Assembly: GCA_007750655.1 (NCBI GenBank)
Contig: CP036290.1
Span: 4,030,001 to 4,094,000, forward strand
DNA length: 64,000 nucleotides
From: Rohdeia mirabilis
GTDB taxonomy: Bacteria > Planctomycetota > UBA1135 > GCA-002686595
Reading direction: 5' to 3'
The notes beneath the pieces were generated by a model, which made no database searches, was not told the origin of the DNA, and saw nothing but the letters and a program-made list of their open reading frames with translations. Numbering within the stretch: position 1 is the first letter of the stretch; every line of letters begins with the position of its first letter. Position numbers and translations under genes: made by a program. Positions 36,619-46,600 of the stretch are shown piece after piece.

Positions 36619-37752
36619 TCAATCGCGGTCGCCGGAGGATGGACGGTGCGGAACCGTCTCGTGCGGGCCGGAACTCGCGGGGTCGCGCCGCAGCCCCATC
36701 ACCGCCAGCACGATCAGTGCGATGACGAACAGCGGCAGCACGTAGCCGAGCACGGCCTCGTCGACGGCCGGGACCTCGCTCGAGCCCTGGCTGTTCGCGA
36801 TCAGATAGGTCGTGTAGGCGGCGTAGATCGTGAGGAACAAGAGGCCCTCGCGTCGTCCGATCCGACCACGCGCCAGGGCCACGGGCGCCAGCGTCAACGC
36901 GACGGCGACCATCACCGGCAGGTCGAAAGCCAGCACGCTCGGTTCGACCGTGAACACGTCCGGGTCGCCGAGGGCCGCGGCACCGAGGATGACGACGACG
37001 TTGAAGATGTTGCTGCCGACGACGTTGCCGACGGCCATGTCGCGCTCGCCCTTCACCGCCGCCACGATCGCGGTCGCGACCTCGGGCAGCGACGTGCCGA
37101 GTGCGACGACGGTCAGGCCGATGACCGTGTCGGTCAGTCCGAACCACTGGCCGACCGTGATCGCGCCTTCGACGAACCAGTCGGCGCCGAACTTCAGGCC
37201 CAGGATGCCCAGGACGACGAACAGGAGCTGCAGCGGGAGCGGCGTGTGCGCCAGCGCTTCGGTCTCCACGCCGGCGGCAGCGGCGGCGGCGGCGTCGCGC
37301 TTGGTCTGCTTGCGCCCCTCCATCACCGTGAACGCGGTGTAGGCCACGGCGCAGCCGAGCAGCAGGACGCCGTCCAGGCGACTGAAGCGGCCGTCGAAGG
37401 CCATCACGAAGCCGAGGAACGAGACGCCGATCAGGATCGGGATGTCGATGCGGATCAGCTGGCGACCGACGGTCAGCGGCGCGATCACGGCCGACAGACC
37501 GAGGATCAGCAGCACGTTCATCGTGTTGCTGCCGACCACGTTGCCGAGCGCGATCGAGTCGTTGCCCTGGGCGACGGCGTCCAGGCTGACCGCCACCTCG
37601 GGCGCGCTGGTGCCATAGGCCACGACGGTCAGACCGATCACGAGGCTCGACAGGCCGAAGCGCGCCGCGAGTCCCGACGCACCGCGCACGAGCACTTCGG
37701 CCCCGCCGACGAGCGCGATCAGTCCACCGATCAGTAGGAGGGCCGTTTCCAT
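36619..37752 (-). CDS. Na+/Ca2+ exchanger family membrane protein (CaxA/YrbG type)
   Basis: 377 residues with ten or eleven helices in two inverted halves. Each half carries the alpha-repeat: GLTVVAYGTSAPEVAVS with GNVVGSNTMNVLLILG, and GLTVVALGTSLPEVATA with GNVVGSNIFNVVVILG. The Glu in GTSxPE is the Ca2+ ligand in characterised members. A cytoplasmic loop with KQTKRDAAAAAAAG separates the halves. Expected to export Ca2+ using a Na+ or H+ gradient. It stands alone between lnt and small genes on the same strand. Confidence 0.92.
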   Translation of the reverse strand: METALLLIGGLIALVGGAEVLVRGASGLAARFGLSSLVIGLTVVAYGTSAPEVAVSLDAVAQGNDSIALGNVVGSNTMNVLLILGLSAVIAPLTVGRQLIRIDIPILIGVSFLGFVMAFDGRFSRLDGVLLLGCAVAYTAFTVMEGRKQTKRDAAAAAAAGVETEALAHTPLPLQLLFVVLGILGLKFGADWFVEGAITVGQWFGLTDTVIGLTVVALGTSLPEVATAIVAAVKGERDMAVGNVVGSNIFNVVVILGAAALGDPDVFTVEPSVLAFDLPVMVAVALTLAPVALARGRIGRREGLLFLTIYAAYTTYLIANSQGSSEVPAVDEAVLGYVLPLFVIALIVLAVMGLRRDPASSGPHETVPHRPSSGDRD

Positions 37753-37938
37753 GGCCGCGGGATCCTACGCGGCCACGCCGACGATCCGGGAGCACCTTCG
37801 CGATTGTCGGCGGCGCGCGCGTTCGCGTCGCCGCGCGTGCGGCCGGTCGCGTGTTCGGACGGGCGCGACGTGCTCCGAGCGAGCGGCTCGGTCGAGCTCG
37901 GGGGCGCCGGTCCGCCGCGCGCCTCCCCTACCGCATCG

Positions 37939-38226
37939 TCACGCCGCCTTCTTCAGCGCCTGCGCGTCGGCGCGGTGCACCGCCTTGCGCACCTTGCGCA
38001 GTTCACGCGCCTCGCGCGCCACCGGCCACGGCAGCCAGGCGAAGGCCGTCTGCAGGAGCAGGTTCACCCCCGGCAGCGCCATCAGGAAACCGAGCGCGAA
38101 GCTGTGACCCGCGCGCCGGTAGATGCGGCACCAGTTCACGACGTAGAGCGCCCACAGGCCTCCACCGACGGCGATCAAGGTGTCGTCGCCCACGCTCGCG
38201 CGCAGGCCGTCGATGAATTCGTTCAT
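37939..38226 (-). CDS. Small membrane protein, unknown function
   Basis: 95 residues from ATG 38226. Two hydrophobic segments (TLIAVGGGLWALYVVNWC and FALGFLMALPGVNLLLQTAFAWLPW) and a basic C-terminal helix (EARELRKVRKAVHRADAQALKKAA). No family recognised. It follows the mini-PQQ protein gene on the same strand, separated by a hairpin at 38313. Confidence 0.6.
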   Translation of the reverse strand: MNEFIDGLRASVGDDTLIAVGGGLWALYVVNWCRIYRRAGHSFALGFLMALPGVNLLLQTAFAWLPWPVAREARELRKVRKAVHRADAQALKKAA

Positions 38227-38312
38227 GGTCTCGTGCCGACTCGGGCCCCGCGGTGTGCTGGACCGGTCGGTCGAGTTGGGGGGTCGACATCGATCGGGCC
38301 GCCGCAGGAGGC

Positions 38313-38333
38313 GAACCGGTGCAAAACCGGTTC
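38313..38333 (-). terminator. Hairpin after the mini-PQQ gene
   Basis: GAACCGG (38313-38319), loop TGCAAAA, CCGGTTC (38327-38333); the stem extends by a bulged GGC/GCC outside. It begins 11 bp beyond the stop codon at 38344 on the minus strand. Likely a terminator or attenuator before the next small gene. Confidence 0.5.
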
Positions 38334-38343
38334 CGCCCCCCAC

Positions 38344-38712
38344 TCAACCGCTCGAGGCGGCGGCGGCCGAACTCGTGGCGATCGAAGCGGCCACCATCGC
38401 CTGTTGGGCCGCGGCCGTCGTGGCCTGGGCGCCGTGCACGTTGCCGTCGTTGCCCTGGATCCCGATCGTGCAGAACCCGTAGCCGAGGCCGTCGAGCTCG
38501 TTCTCCCACAGGATCTCGCCGCGCTCCGGATCGAGCGCGAACAGGTGGCCGCCCGAGTGCGCGAGGATCCGCGCCGGCGTCACGACGATGTTCGTGATGG
38601 TCGACGACTTGAGCTTGGTGCGCCACAGCTCCTCGCCGCGGGCCGGGTCGATCTTGACGACGTGGCCCTTGATGCCGAGGTAGATGTGTTGGTCGGTGGA
38701 CGTGCTGTTCAT
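38344..38712 (-). CDS. Mini PQQ-like beta-propeller protein (two blades)
   Basis: 122 residues. Two PQQ/quinoprotein-type blades are visible: YLGIKGHVVKIDPARGEELWRTKL and ILAHSGGHLFALDPERGEILWENEL. The C-terminus is Ala/Ser-rich (AAAQQAMVAASIATSSAAAASSG). Full propellers have six to eight blades, so this must oligomerise, be a fragment, or act differently. There is no signal peptide, so it seems cytoplasmic. It lies 74 bp after the giant PD40 protein gene, on the same strand. Confidence 0.65.
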   Translation of the reverse strand: MNSTSTDQHIYLGIKGHVVKIDPARGEELWRTKLKSSTITNIVVTPARILAHSGGHLFALDPERGEILWENELDGLGYGFCTIGIQGNDGNVHGAQATTAAAQQAMVAASIATSSAAAASSG

Positions 38713-38786
38713 GGTGTGGAACCTCCGCGGGCATCCTACTGGACGCACGCCAGTCGGTTGCAGGACGAGGGCCCGACCACACCGCA

Positions 38787-41700
38787 TCAACGCCCGCTGG
38801 CCGCTGCCGGTCCCCCGCCGCGCGCACCGTTCGACAGCCCCACGTCGAGCAGCGGCGTGAAGTAGCGGTAGTAGACCTCGAGGCTCAACACGGCCATCGC
38901 GGTCGTGTAGCTCGCGTCGCGGCGGTCGTCGCCGGCGTGGTCGCGCGCGTAGGTACTGATCGGCGTCCAGGAACCGTCGCCGTTCTGTTCGTCGAGCAAG
39001 AGCTCCTTGAGCGCGACGTTCCACTCGTCCCACGCATCGCCTCCGGTGCGGAACAGCGCGAGCGACGCGTAGTACACGAAGTACAGGTTGCCCTGGCCGC
39101 GTTCGACGAAGGCGTCGTCGTTCGTGTAGCGGTAGCTGCGCGGCGCGCGCTCGAGCACCCAGGCGCGCGGCGCGTCGAAGTCCGCCGACGCGATGTCGAC
39201 GCCGAGCAGGCTCAGGCCGAACATGGCCGCCGGCGTCGAACCGGGCAGCGTCGGCCAACCGCTGGAGAGGCGCGCGCGGTCGTGGCTGTAGCGGAACGCG
39301 CCGAGGCCTTCGTCCCAGGCCGCGAGCAGGAAATCACGCGCCCGCTCGAACGCCGCGTCCGGCACGTCGATCCCACCGAGGCGCGCCGATTCGAGCGCCA
39401 TCACCTGCCACGACGTGATCGACGTGCGCGCGTACTGGTCGAAGAAGCGGCCGTCACCCGTGTAGTAGCCCCAGCCGCCGATCTCGCGCCGCGTTCCGCT
39501 CGTGGTCTGCATCGCGAGCACGTGGCCGACCGCGGCTTCGAGTTGCCGACGCCAGTTCGCACCCGGTGTGAGCGCGAAGGCCTCCGCCAACGCGTAGGTC
39601 GCGATGCCGTGGCCGTAGCTCGCGCAGTCGCCGATGTGGCCGGACGGAAGCTGCTGGTCGAGCAGGTAGCGCAGACCGCGTTCGACGGTGGCGCTGTGCT
39701 CGGTGCCCGACGTCGGCGTGTGCCCCGCACCGAGGAACGCCAGGAGACACAGCCCGGTCTTGCCGATCCGCACGTCGCCGTACTTGTCGTGGTCGTCGTC
39801 GCGGTCGCCCCAGTGGCCCGCGCCGCGCTGGATCGACGCCAGGTAGCGCAGTCCGTCGCGCACGGCCGCTTCCGTCTCGGCATCCCCGCCGAATTCGCGC
39901 AGCGCCTCCTGCTTGGCCGCGCCGGTGCGCGAGCGGTACGGCGTCGCGTCGAGGTCGGCGAGCGCGGTGGGCACGCTCGGTTCGGGTACGGCGGGCGGGG
40001 CGGCGGCGACGAGGTCGAGCGCAGCCGGTCGCGCGGGCGCGAGGTCCGTGCGCGGCCCGCTGCTGCGCTCGAACGTCGGAGCGCTCGGACGCACGTCGTC
40101 GCTCGCGCGAGCCCGCTCGAAACTCGCGGGTCGCGCCGCCTGGGCCAGATCGTCGGTGTCCTCGACGAGCGGCGCGCGGGCCACGTCGTCCGTGGCGGCG
40201 GAACGCGGCACGTCCGCGAGCGCCACGTCCCGACGCACGGCGCTGGGCGCGGACGGTGCGAGCGGCGCGCCGAGGGTCGGGACCGACGGCGACGTGCGTT
40301 CGAACGCCGCGGGCGCGAAACCGAGCGCGGCCGGCGCGGGGGCCGCGGCGAGTTCGGTCGTGGACGTCCGCGGCTCCGTGAGCGGAGCGGGCGCGGGATT
40401 CGCGCGTTCGCTCGCGTCCGCGCGCTCGAACGAGGCTCCGGGTGCAACGGCGGCGACCGCAGCATCCGTCGCGCTCGCTCCCCCGTCGCCAGTGGTCAGG
40501 AGTGCGGGCGCCGCGAGATCGGGCCGCGCGGTCGCGACCGCACGTTCGGGCGCGCGCGGTCCGACGTCCCCACTCGCGTCGAGTCGCGGCGCCGGCCCCG
40601 GATCGACGCGATCGAACGCTTCGGCCCGTTCCACGGGCCGCGCTCCGTCCAGCAGACTGCGGCGGGCCAGGTCGCTCGCGACGTCCGGCGTCGCTGCGAC
40701 CAGCGCACCCGCCTCGGCGCGGCGCGGCCCGTCCGCGTCCAGGTCGCGAGCCTCGCGCCGCACGGGTGCGGCGTCGCTGGGCGCGGTGGGCAGTGCGAGT
40801 TCCGAACGTGTGGCGGCTGCTCGCGTGAAAGCCTCCGCGTCCACCGCGCTCGCCAGCTCGACGGGCGCGGCGGCGACAGCGTTCGCGCTGCGCTCGGCGC
40901 GCGACTCGAGAGCGCGATCGCCGGCAGTCACCACGCTCGGCACGGCACTGCGTTCGAAGGTCGCCGGAGCCGGAGCGGCGCTCGTGTCGGTGCTCGCGAG
41001 CGCGGAACTCTCGGCCGCCTCGCGCGCCGGTGCGGCCTCCGCCTCGGCGTTCTGGCTGCGCGCCACCTCGAGCTGTCCACCCAGCGCCTCACGCTCGGCG
41101 CCGTTCGCGTTCGGGTCGGTCAACTGCACGCGCACGCGCGGTCCCTGGCGCACCAACTCGTCCACCTCCGCCGCCGGGTGCACGCGCTGGAACCACCACA
41201 CGAGCAAGAGGTGCGCGACGAGCGAGACCACGAAGCAGCGGTAGATCACGTCCATCGCGTGCCAGCGCTTCGCGGCCCAGGCCAGCAGCGCGAGCAGCAA
41301 CAGGAGTCCGATCACGAGCAGCTCGCGCCACCCCACCGGATCGCCGGGCGTGCGGAACAACTCGCGCGAGCGCGCCAGCAGGATCTCGCCGCTCGCGCCC
41401 GCACCCAGGTCGCGCGAGAAGCGCAGGGCGAAGCCGTCGCTGCTGGGGTCGGGTCCGCGCTCGTCCGCGTCGGTGTTGACGGCGTCGAGGCGTTCGACCG
41501 GCCCCCACGTCGCCTCGCGCGCCAACTCCCCCGTCAGCTTCGCCGAGCGGTAGAGGTCGAAGTCGTCGTCGCGCGTGCGTCCGAGACCCGCTCCGTCGCC
41601 GCGGTCGGACGCGAACAGGATCGACGCGCCGTCGGCACCGAAGGCCGGATCGCGCTCGTCCTGGGGCGAGTTCAGCTCGTCGAGCGGATCGACGATCCAG

Positions 41701-42422
41701 ATCGCCGCGCCGTTCGCGTCGCGGGCGGGTCGGGCGTGGAAGAGGTCGTGCACGCGCGGTGCACCCGGCGTGCCGCGCGCGCTCCGGTTCGAGGCGAACA
41801 CGAGCTGCTCGCGTCCGTTGGTCGCGGTGCCGGGGACGGGCGCGGGATCGGTGTCGTCGGCGCTCGAGTTCAAGCCGCCCTCGATGCGCCGCGGCGTTGC
41901 GAACGACACGCCGCCGAACAGTCCCGCGAGACCGCCCGTATCGAAACTGGCGCGGAACAGATCGAGTCCGCCCTCGCCACCGGGACGGTTGGACGCGAAG
42001 TACAGGCCCAGCGCACCGAAGCGCGGCGCGACCTCGTCGAACGGCCCGTTCAGCTCGTCGAGCGCCCGCACGTCCGTCACGCGCTCGCCGTCGAGCGCGC
42101 CGACGTACAGATCCGCGTCGACGCCGCGCTCGCCGCTCGCGAACACGACGAAGCGACCGTCCGGCGAGACCGTCGTGCGCGTCTCGGAACCCGGTCCGTT
42201 CAGGTCGCCGAGCACCACTTCCGGCGCGTCCCAGATCGCGTAGCGCAGCCGTTCGACCTCGGACAGCTCGAGGCTCCCGCGCCCGTCGGTGAAGTGCCCG
42301 TCGTGGGCGAGGTGCGGCCGGAAGCGGAGCCACGCCAACGCGAAGCCGGCGCCGAGCAGCGCGCCGACGATGACGAGGTTCTTCAGCCAGTGACGGCCGC
42401 CGCGAGGTGTTTCGCGTTCCAC
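38787..42422 (-). CDS. Giant PD40 propeller - membrane - linker - terpenoid-cyclase-like toroid protein
   Basis: 1,211 residues from a GTG three bases after the exbD stop. Order: membrane helix 1 (16-33); TolB-like PD40 repeats about 70-350 (SPDGRFVVFASGERG, LYFASNRPGGEGGLDL, ILFASDRGDG); two more helices (368-385, 395-412); an Ala/Pro/Asp-rich linker 415-840; and a C-terminal alpha-toroid about 850-1180 with squalene-cyclase/prenyltransferase-like repeats (DGLRYLASIQRGAGHWGD, GLRYLLDQQLPSGHIGD, ELLLDEQNGDGSWTP). The catalytic DXDD acid motif of true cyclases is not seen, so the toroid is probably a binding module. Operon with ExbB and ExbD suggests it uses the proton motive force, perhaps like TonB or TolA, but no TonB C-terminal domain is seen. 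Confidence 0.8.
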   Translation of the reverse strand: MERETPRGGRHWLKNLVIVGALLGAGFALAWLRFRPHLAHDGHFTDGRGSLELSEVERLRYAIWDAPEVVLGDLNGPGSETRTTVSPDGRFVVFASGERGVDADLYVGALDGERVTDVRALDELNGPFDEVAPRFGALGLYFASNRPGGEGGLDLFRASFDTGGLAGLFGGVSFATPRRIEGGLNSSADDTDPAPVPGTATNGREQLVFASNRSARGTPGAPRVHDLFHARPARDANGAAIWIVDPLDELNSPQDERDPAFGADGASILFASDRGDGAGLGRTRDDDFDLYRSAKLTGELAREATWGPVERLDAVNTDADERGPDPSSDGFALRFSRDLGAGASGEILLARSRELFRTPGDPVGWRELLVIGLLLLLALLAWAAKRWHAMDVIYRCFVVSLVAHLLLVWWFQRVHPAAEVDELVRQGPRVRVQLTDPNANGAEREALGGQLEVARSQNAEAEAAPAREAAESSALASTDTSAAPAPATFERSAVPSVVTAGDRALESRAERSANAVAAAPVELASAVDAEAFTRAAATRSELALPTAPSDAAPVRREARDLDADGPRRAEAGALVAATPDVASDLARRSLLDGARPVERAEAFDRVDPGPAPRLDASGDVGPRAPERAVATARPDLAAPALLTTGDGGASATDAAVAAVAPGASFERADASERANPAPAPLTEPRTSTTELAAAPAPAALGFAPAAFERTSPSVPTLGAPLAPSAPSAVRRDVALADVPRSAATDDVARAPLVEDTDDLAQAARPASFERARASDDVRPSAPTFERSSGPRTDLAPARPAALDLVAAAPPAVPEPSVPTALADLDATPYRSRTGAAKQEALREFGGDAETEAAVRDGLRYLASIQRGAGHWGDRDDDHDKYGDVRIGKTGLCLLAFLGAGHTPTSGTEHSATVERGLRYLLDQQLPSGHIGDCASYGHGIATYALAEAFALTPGANWRRQLEAAVGHVLAMQTTSGTRREIGGWGYYTGDGRFFDQYARTSITSWQVMALESARLGGIDVPDAAFERARDFLLAAWDEGLGAFRYSHDRARLSSGWPTLPGSTPAAMFGLSLLGVDIASADFDAPRAWVLERAPRSYRYTNDDAFVERGQGNLYFVYYASLALFRTGGDAWDEWNVALKELLLDEQNGDGSWTPISTYARDHAGDDRRDASYTTAMAVLSLEVYYRYFTPLLDVGLSNGARGGGPAAASGR

Positions 42423-42425
42423 CGC

Positions 42426-42839
42426 TCACCCCTCCCGCGTGCGCAGACCCGCGTTCGACAGCCCGGCGACGCGGCACAGGTCGAGCACCGAAACGATGCG
42501 CCCGAGATTCGAGGCCTGGTCGCCGCGCACGGTGACCGGCGTGTCCGGGTCACGGCGGGCGGTGCGTTCGAACAGGTTGGCAAGAGCGTCCTCGTCCACG
42601 GCCGCGCCCTCGAGGAACAGGTTCCCGTCGCGGTCCACGTCGACGATCAGCTCGTCCGGGATCTCGAGCGGCGCCTTGCCGGACTCCGCCACCGGCAGGT
42701 CCAGGTCGATCTGCTCCTCGAGCGTCGCGAAGGTCGTCGCGACCATGAAGAAGATGAGCAGCAGGAAGACCACGTCGATCATCGGCGCCAGGTTGAGTTG
42801 GCTGTCCTCGCCCAGGTCTTCGTTCGAAAGGCGCACCAT
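42426..42839 (-). CDS. exbD: ExbD/TolR-family biopolymer transport protein
   Basis: 137 residues, start codon sharing one base with the exbB stop (TGATG). N-terminal cytoplasmic stretch, then the single helix LNLAPMIDVVFLLLIFFMVATTF with the conserved Asp that carries protons in this family. The periplasmic domain (VDVDRDGNLFLEGAAVDEDAL, VTVRGDQASNLGRIVSVLDLC) is complete. Partner of ExbB in a proton-driven motor. Confidence 0.93.
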   Translation of the reverse strand: MVRLSNEDLGEDSQLNLAPMIDVVFLLLIFFMVATTFATLEEQIDLDLPVAESGKAPLEIPDELIVDVDRDGNLFLEGAAVDEDALANLFERTARRDPDTPVTVRGDQASNLGRIVSVLDLCRVAGLSNAGLRTREG

Positions 42840-43624
42840 CAGAGCGCTCCGACCGGCGCCGGGGCGGACTCGGTCGCGGCCGTCGCATCGGCGCTCGCCC
42901 CCTCGGCGAACTGCCGCTCCAGCAGCGCCGACTCGACCTCGCGCTGGGCGTCCTCGACGCGCCGCGCAAAGGTCTCGATACGGCCCTTGAACAGGTGGTA
43001 GGCGACGATCGCGGGGATGGCGACGGCGAGACCCGCGGCGGTGGTCGTCAGCGCCTGGTAGATGCCCGACGCGAGCAGTTCCGGCTTGCCCATGCCGGAC
43101 TGGGTCGCGATCTCGCCGAACGCTTCGATCATGCCCCAGACCGTGCCCAGAAGGCCGAGCAGCGGCGCGATCAGGAACACGATCAACAGCGGCCGCAGGT
43201 TGTGTCCGAGACGGCGCAGTTCGGTCGCCGCCACGTCCCCCACCGCGTGGTCGCGCTCGAGGTAGTCGCGCCGATCGCGCTGGAGGCCGGCGCGCAGGAT
43301 GCGGGCCAGGATCGGTCCGCGCTCGCAGGCTGCGAGGCCCGCGCGCGCACCGCCGCTGCGCACCGCGTCCGCCACCTGGCGTGCGAAGCGCAAGGTGCCG
43401 AAGCGGCCCGAACGCAGCGCGACGGAGCGCTCGACCGTGAAGGCCAGCGCGACGATCGAGCACACGAGCAGCGCGACCATCAGCGGCCCGCCGCGTTCGA
43501 GGATCTCGTAGAGGGAGGCGACGGCCCGTTCGGCATTCGCGGTCGCGGCGGCGGAACCGGTGTCGTCGGCGCCGCCGGTCTGGAAGGCAGAGGTGACGAG
43601 GATGGCCAGGAGCGTGGAGTTCAT
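42839..43624 (-). CDS. exbB: ExbB/TolQ/MotA-family proton channel protein
   Basis: 261 residues from ATG 43624. A signal-like N-terminus ending near FQTGGADD is followed by the first family helix (GGPLMVALLVCSIVALAFTVERSVAL). Two further helices carry the family core APLLGLLGTVWGMIEAFGEIATQSG and ISQALTTTAAGLAVAIPAIVAYHLF-like sequence (here GIYQALTTTAAGLAVA). The Thr residues lining the proton path are present. Long N-terminal extension before TM1 is common outside Proteobacteria. Between the TPR gene and exbD in one operon. Confidence 0.93.
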   Translation of the reverse strand: MNSTLLAILVTSAFQTGGADDTGSAAATANAERAVASLYEILERGGPLMVALLVCSIVALAFTVERSVALRSGRFGTLRFARQVADAVRSGGARAGLAACERGPILARILRAGLQRDRRDYLERDHAVGDVAATELRRLGHNLRPLLIVFLIAPLLGLLGTVWGMIEAFGEIATQSGMGKPELLASGIYQALTTTAAGLAVAIPAIVAYHLFKGRIETFARRVEDAQREVESALLERQFAEGASADATAATESAPAPVGAL

Positions 43625-43686
43625 GATTCGTGAGCGGTCGCGGGGTCGTGGAGGCTGGAAGGAGCTGGTGCGGGCGCGTCGAAGCG

Positions 43687-46600
43687 TCAGCCACCGGCTC
43701 CTTCGAGCGCGGCGATGCGGCCCTTCGCGGCGCTGGCGAAGGGCGAGTCCGCGTGGTCCTTCACCACCTCGCGGTACTGGGCCAGCGCGGCGGACGTCTC
43801 GCCCTGACGCTCGAGCACGCCGCCGGCGCGGACCAACGCGTCGGCCACCTCGTCGCAGGCCTCGTACAGGACCGCGACCTTCAGGAACTGGGACAGCGCG
43901 TCGTCCAGGTCGTTCGCCGCCAGTGACAGCGCGCCGAGTTCGAGCCGCGCGCGCGCCGACAACAGGCCCTTGTCGCGCTCGAGGACGGCGGCGAAGGCGG
44001 CGCGGGCCGCACGTCCGTCGCCGAGCGCCGCGAGCGAACGCCCGCGCCACAGCTCGGCCTCGGCGCGCGCGTCGAAGTCGGGCGCCGTGCGCACCAGGTC
44101 GGCCAACGTGCGCGCGGCGTCCGCGTGCAGGCCGGCGCGCGACTGCGCGAGCCCGAGGCGGAAGCGCGCCTTGGTCGCCAGTTCGTGCTGGGCGAAGCGC
44201 GTGCGCATGAGGGCCAGGGCCTCGATCGCACCCGCGTCGTCGCCGGTGCGATAGCGCGCTTCGCCGAGCAGGAACAGCACTTCACCCAGCAGCGGGCTCT
44301 TTCCGAACTCGGCCGCGAACGCGCCGAATCGCGCGTCCACACCCGGCCAGTCCTCGAGGCGCAGCGCCGTGAAGCCGCCCTTGTAGAGCGCGCGCTCGCG
44401 CGTCGTTCCGGTCGTGCGCGCGGCGAGGTCGTAGAGCTCGAGCGCCTGGGCGTCGAGACCGGCCGCGTAGCGCGACTCGCCGACGAAGAAGGCCGCCTCG
44501 GCCAGGTTCGGGTCGAGCGGAGTGAGCGGCGCGGTGGCGGTCGCCGCTTCGTTCGCGGCGCCGTTCGATCCGCCGCGGCCTCCGCCGCCCGCCGGACGGG
44601 TCGCCGTGCCGGATTCGCGGCCCTTCGCGTCAGCGCTCCCATCGCCGCTCGACGCGTCCGCCGCGCGATCGTGCGCCGCGGCGAGCGTGCGCACCGTCCG
44701 CTCGGCTTCGTCGACCAAGCGTGTGCGGCGCGCCTTGTCCTGTTCGAGAGCCGACGCGTCGAGACGTGCGAAGACGGCTTCGACGCTCGCGGCGCGCACC
44801 ACGTCGACGGCGGAGGCGTCGATCGCCGCCACGCCGTCCATCAGTGCCGCGGCCCGCGCCGGTTCACCTGCGGCGGTCAGCGCGGCGGCCGCACGTCGAG
44901 CGGCGGCGAGCACACGCGTCGCCTCCACGCCGTCCTTCGCGAGCGCCTCGACGGCTGCTTCGGACGCGCGTCCGTCACCGCGCGCCGCTTCGACGAACGC
45001 GAGCAGCTCGTGCGCCGAAGCGCGACGTTCCGCGTCGAGGTCGGAGCGCTTCAGGAGCGCACGCAACGTCGTCCGCGCGTCGTCGTGCGCGCCGAGCTGG
45101 TTCGCGCACCACGCGGCCGACAGTAGGGCGTGGAGCGCGTGCGGTCCCTTCGGCGCGAGTTCGGCGAGTGCGCCGTAGGCGACTTTCGCACCTGCGAGAT
45201 CGCCGCGTGCGCTGCGGCGTTCGGCCAGCTCGAGCAGTGCGTCGGGCGCCAGTTCGTGCTGCGCGTGGTCCTGGGCCAGTTGCGCGAGTCGACGCTCGCC
45301 GGCCTCGCCCTCGACGAGGCGCGCGAGGCGCAAGAGGCCCTCGGGCCGTTCGTTGGCCGCGGCGAAGCTGTCGACGAAGCGCTCGTAGCGCGCGACGGCG
45401 CGGCGGCGCGGCTCGGTGGCGCGCGACCCGTCGAGCGTCGCGGCGAGCTCCTCCGCCGCGCGGGCCGACATGAAGAGCGCCTCGCGCGACAACTCGTCCA
45501 CGCTCGCCGCCTTCGAAAGGGCTTCGAACGCGCTCTCGGCCGCGTCGAAACGACCGGCGCGGAAGTCGCACCAGGCGGTGCGCGAACGGGCGCGGCGCGC
45601 GTCCTCGGGGCTTGCGCCGGACGCGACGGTGACGGCGGCGAAGGCCGCGCGCGCCGTGTCGAGATCGCCGCTCTGGAACGCCGCTTCGCCGAGGACGAAG
45701 CGCGTGGCCGTGCCGTACGCGCTGTCCGGGAAGCGCTCGAACAGCTCGCGAGCCAGGCGCGCGGCCTCGGTGAAGTCGCCGGCGTTCGCGCGCGCGACGG
45801 CCGCCGCGTGCAGGGCGTAGTCGCCGCCGCTCGCTTCGTAGACCCGCGCCGCTTCGTCGGTGCGGCCGAGGGCGTAGAGCGCGTCGGCGCGCGCGCTGGT
45901 GATCGTGGCCGCGAGGTCGGTCGAGGGCTTCGACGCGGCCGCGCGGTCGAGGGACTCGAGCGCGTCCGCGTGCCGGCCGAGGCCTGCGAGCGCCCGCCCG
46001 CGCCAGTAGTGCAATTCGGCGCTGCGTGCCGCCTGGGGCACGGAATCGGCCATTTGGAGGGCTCGGTCGAACGCTCCGGACCGCACGTGGGCCGCCGCGG
46101 CGCGCACCCGTGCCTCGTTCGCGAAGGGATCGGTCGGCGCCGTGGTCGCGATGGCTTCGAAGCGCTCCGCGGCCTCGGCGTCGCGTCCGAGAGCCACGAG
46201 CGCGAAGGCCGTTCCGCGTTCGGCGGCCGCGCGCTGTTCGCCGGCCGCGACGGCTCCGAAGGCCGCGAGCGCCGCCGCGTGCTGGCCGAGCGTGTAGCGC
46301 GTCTCACCGAGCAGGAGCCACAGCTCGGGCAGGCGCGGCTCGCCCTCGTCGGCGGCCGCGATGCAGGCTTCCACGCGCTGCGCCGCCTGGTCGTGGGCGC
46401 CGCGAGCCTTCGCCGTCCAGCACATGGCGCAGGCCGCGTCGAACGCGTAGGTGCCCGGCGCGTCGAGCTGCATCACCGCCCAGTAGGCCGCTTCCGCTCC
46501 CGTCACGTCGTCGGCCGCGAAACGCGCCTCGCCGAGCAGGAACGTGGCCGGCGCGACGAGGTAGTCGGGGTCGTCGGCGAGGCAGGCCTCGAGCGCGGCG

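Noticed and set aside
38937-43001. 1,354-codon plus-strand frame opposite the ExbBD operon
   Set aside because: Composition is Arg/Val/Ala-rich without motifs, and the minus strand encodes clear ExbB, ExbD and propeller proteins.
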